The position numbers were made by a program, and so were the translations under genes. Source: Vanilla planifolia (taxonomy: Eukaryota; Streptophyta; Magnoliopsida; Asparagales; Orchidaceae). Taken from it: a stretch of DNA of 64,000 nucleotides. Below are positions 62,381 to 64,000 of this stretch, in pieces; the stretch's first letter is position 1, and every line of letters begins with the position of its first letter. The notes beneath the pieces are model-generated. The model was not told where the DNA came from, did not search any database, and was given only the letters and a program-made list of their open reading frames with translations. The DNA lies in assembly GCA_023846275.1 (NCBI GenBank), contig CM043870.1:15856385-15920384 (forward strand). Reading direction: 5' to 3'.

Positions 62381-64000
62381 AGATCTCCAATTAAGGCAAA
62401 GACGCATACCATGTCTAAGGGGGAGCCAAAAATCATTTTGAAAGAAGAGATTGAAAAGATTGTAGTTGATTTTAAACTTGCTCTAATTATAGATTTTCAT
62501 ACGGTAGGCCAAGCATGGAGTAAATTAAAAAGGAATTTTTGATAATTAGCTTCCAAGGTGAGATCAAATTTGTTCCTTAGATAATATACCCATCTTACTC
62601 CAAGTCAATAATGAGGAGGATTTTCTCTATTGCTTCTTGCATAGGTCATGGAACATCGGTGAATTCCATATGAGAGTCTTCAAATGGTATCTTGAATTCC
62701 ATTTCAACACTAAGAAATTACTTGATCCTATTTGGATTTTGCTATAATAACTTAAAATACACTTATTTAACAAGGCTATTCTCTATTATAGCTTCCACAA
62801 TAAGAAAACCACTAAACATGTAAACTACCATTTTGGACTTATCTCAAACAAGCATTGCAACAATTTGTAAGAAAATAAATTTTCTTAAGAAACCCCCTAA
62901 ACACATTCACATTGCACAAAAGGATAGCAATTCGTACTTATTTTAGTAGAAGATTTAATATGGTAATGTGCCACTTTATTGCAATTAATGTAGCAAGCAG
63001 ATTCATGCCAATTCAACTTGCAAACACTACTTAGCAAAAAATAAAACTTAGATGGAACCAACTATTGCTAGTACTCACATTATATAGTAAGACCAAAATA
63101 GGGAAGAAGACATGAATACACAAGCTATTACCAAACTAATTAATGAATTGGAGCAAAAGGTAAATTTCTTAAATGAAAAAACTCAACTCAATACAACATA
63201 TAGTATGAAAACAACACTACAAACTAAGCTAGTAAATGATATGGTGATGAATAGTAAAGAGGCAAAATTTTACAAAAGATCATCATCAAATTAGGAAACA
63301 ACATGATAAAAAATCTCTATACTCACTAGATGTTAAGGATCACAAGATTTTGGGTTAGAATTCTATAAAAAAGTAATGAAATCAAGCCTAATCTCAAAGG
63401 AGCATGGTAACTATACTTCTGTTCAAATAAGAATAAAAAGAATGGCAAAAAGGGCACCAAGCAGTATACCAATCCAAAAGAAACTTGTAAGAGTGCCAAA
63501 ACAATACAAAATTTTGTACAAAACTTGATCAATGGATAACATTCTTGTATAGAATATTAAGGAGCTTCAAACGCTAAATATATTACTTGTCTTAGAAGTA
63601 ATAACCTAGTGCTACTTACTTTCCTTGAACCTATGACACAAGCAAATTACCTAAACTAGCTTTTACTTTGGAGCACACTCATTGCAACAATAAATTAATC
63701 AATAAAAATTGAAAACTCTAGATTACAGCTTCTAATGCACTAATATATATTTAGATGATTAGCTCATTCAACTGGAGGTAATTTGGAATGGTCATTAAGT
63801 AGCTTCAAATTACACTTTTATTTATGTAAAATGTACAAAAATTTAAGGCAAGAGTTATGGAGCAAGCTTGCTGAAATTGTACCAAACTAGAATGCATCAT
63901 AGTTCCTAACATTACTATATTGAATGAGTTTAATGACTATATAAGCCAATGTGATTTATATAAAATTCCATTCAAGGGATCTTCTTTTACTTGGGTAAGA
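62381..64000 (+). mobile_element. LINE ORF1 and endonuclease start, runs off the window
   Basis: The plus strand shows a DUF4283-like domain at about 62400-62750, with NNEEDFLYCFLHRSWNIGEF and HMRVFKW. A knuckle follows at about 62970-63030, reading C-N-stop-C-SKQI-H-ANST-C (CX2CX4HX4C with an in-frame stop). A coiled-coil-like open frame lies at 63112-63294. ORF2 appears to start at 63533 (MDNILV, then a stop where Trp is usual in WNIRG), and the endonuclease motif FKGSSFTWVR is reached at the last bases. The rest lies beyond 64000. Several stops show that it is inactive. Confidence 0.8.

Overview
This is plant nuclear DNA, AT-rich, with one recognisable host gene and many transposon remains. 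A Whirly-family gene, split plant-type introns, L1-type LINEs with DUF4283 ORF1 and RNase H, and Copia and Ty3/Gypsy fossils all point to a seed plant. Very long introns and old, eroded elements suggest a large, slowly purged genome. I cannot name the species.

Layout. 448-7165: a nearly full-length, GC-rich L1-type LINE on the minus strand, broken in both ORFs. Its 5' end lies next to a short AT minisatellite (7181-7334). 7335-34340: a plus-strand gene for a mitochondrial-type Whirly single-stranded-DNA-binding protein (WHY2-like). Exons 2-8 are clear at 12137-34127 and a candidate first exon lies at 7467-7540. Intron 6 is 20,383 bp and holds a gag-only LTR element (about 15633-21101), a decayed sense LINE (about 21960-25620), a Ty3/Gypsy integrase fossil (about 26100-26800), a 74-75 bp tandem array (27121-27640) and antisense ORF remnants (28203-29700).

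34341-64000: no host gene recognised. It holds a GA microsatellite, LINE fragments at 38.2-38.9 kb (+) and 44.4-45.6 kb (-), LTR fragments, several degenerate tandem arrays (about 100, 300 and 60 bp periods), a minus-strand Ty3/Gypsy fossil (51.5-54.4 kb), a Copia gag fossil (56.0-58.0 kb) and a LINE ORF1-endonuclease segment that runs off the right edge (62.4-64.0 kb).

The only host product expected is the Whirly protein, which acts on organelle single-stranded DNA. The most unusual points are the 20 kb transposon-filled intron inside its conserved domain, the head-to-head LINE at its presumed promoter, and the undescribed tandem arrays. I found no bacterial-style system, CRISPR array, rRNA or complete tRNA.
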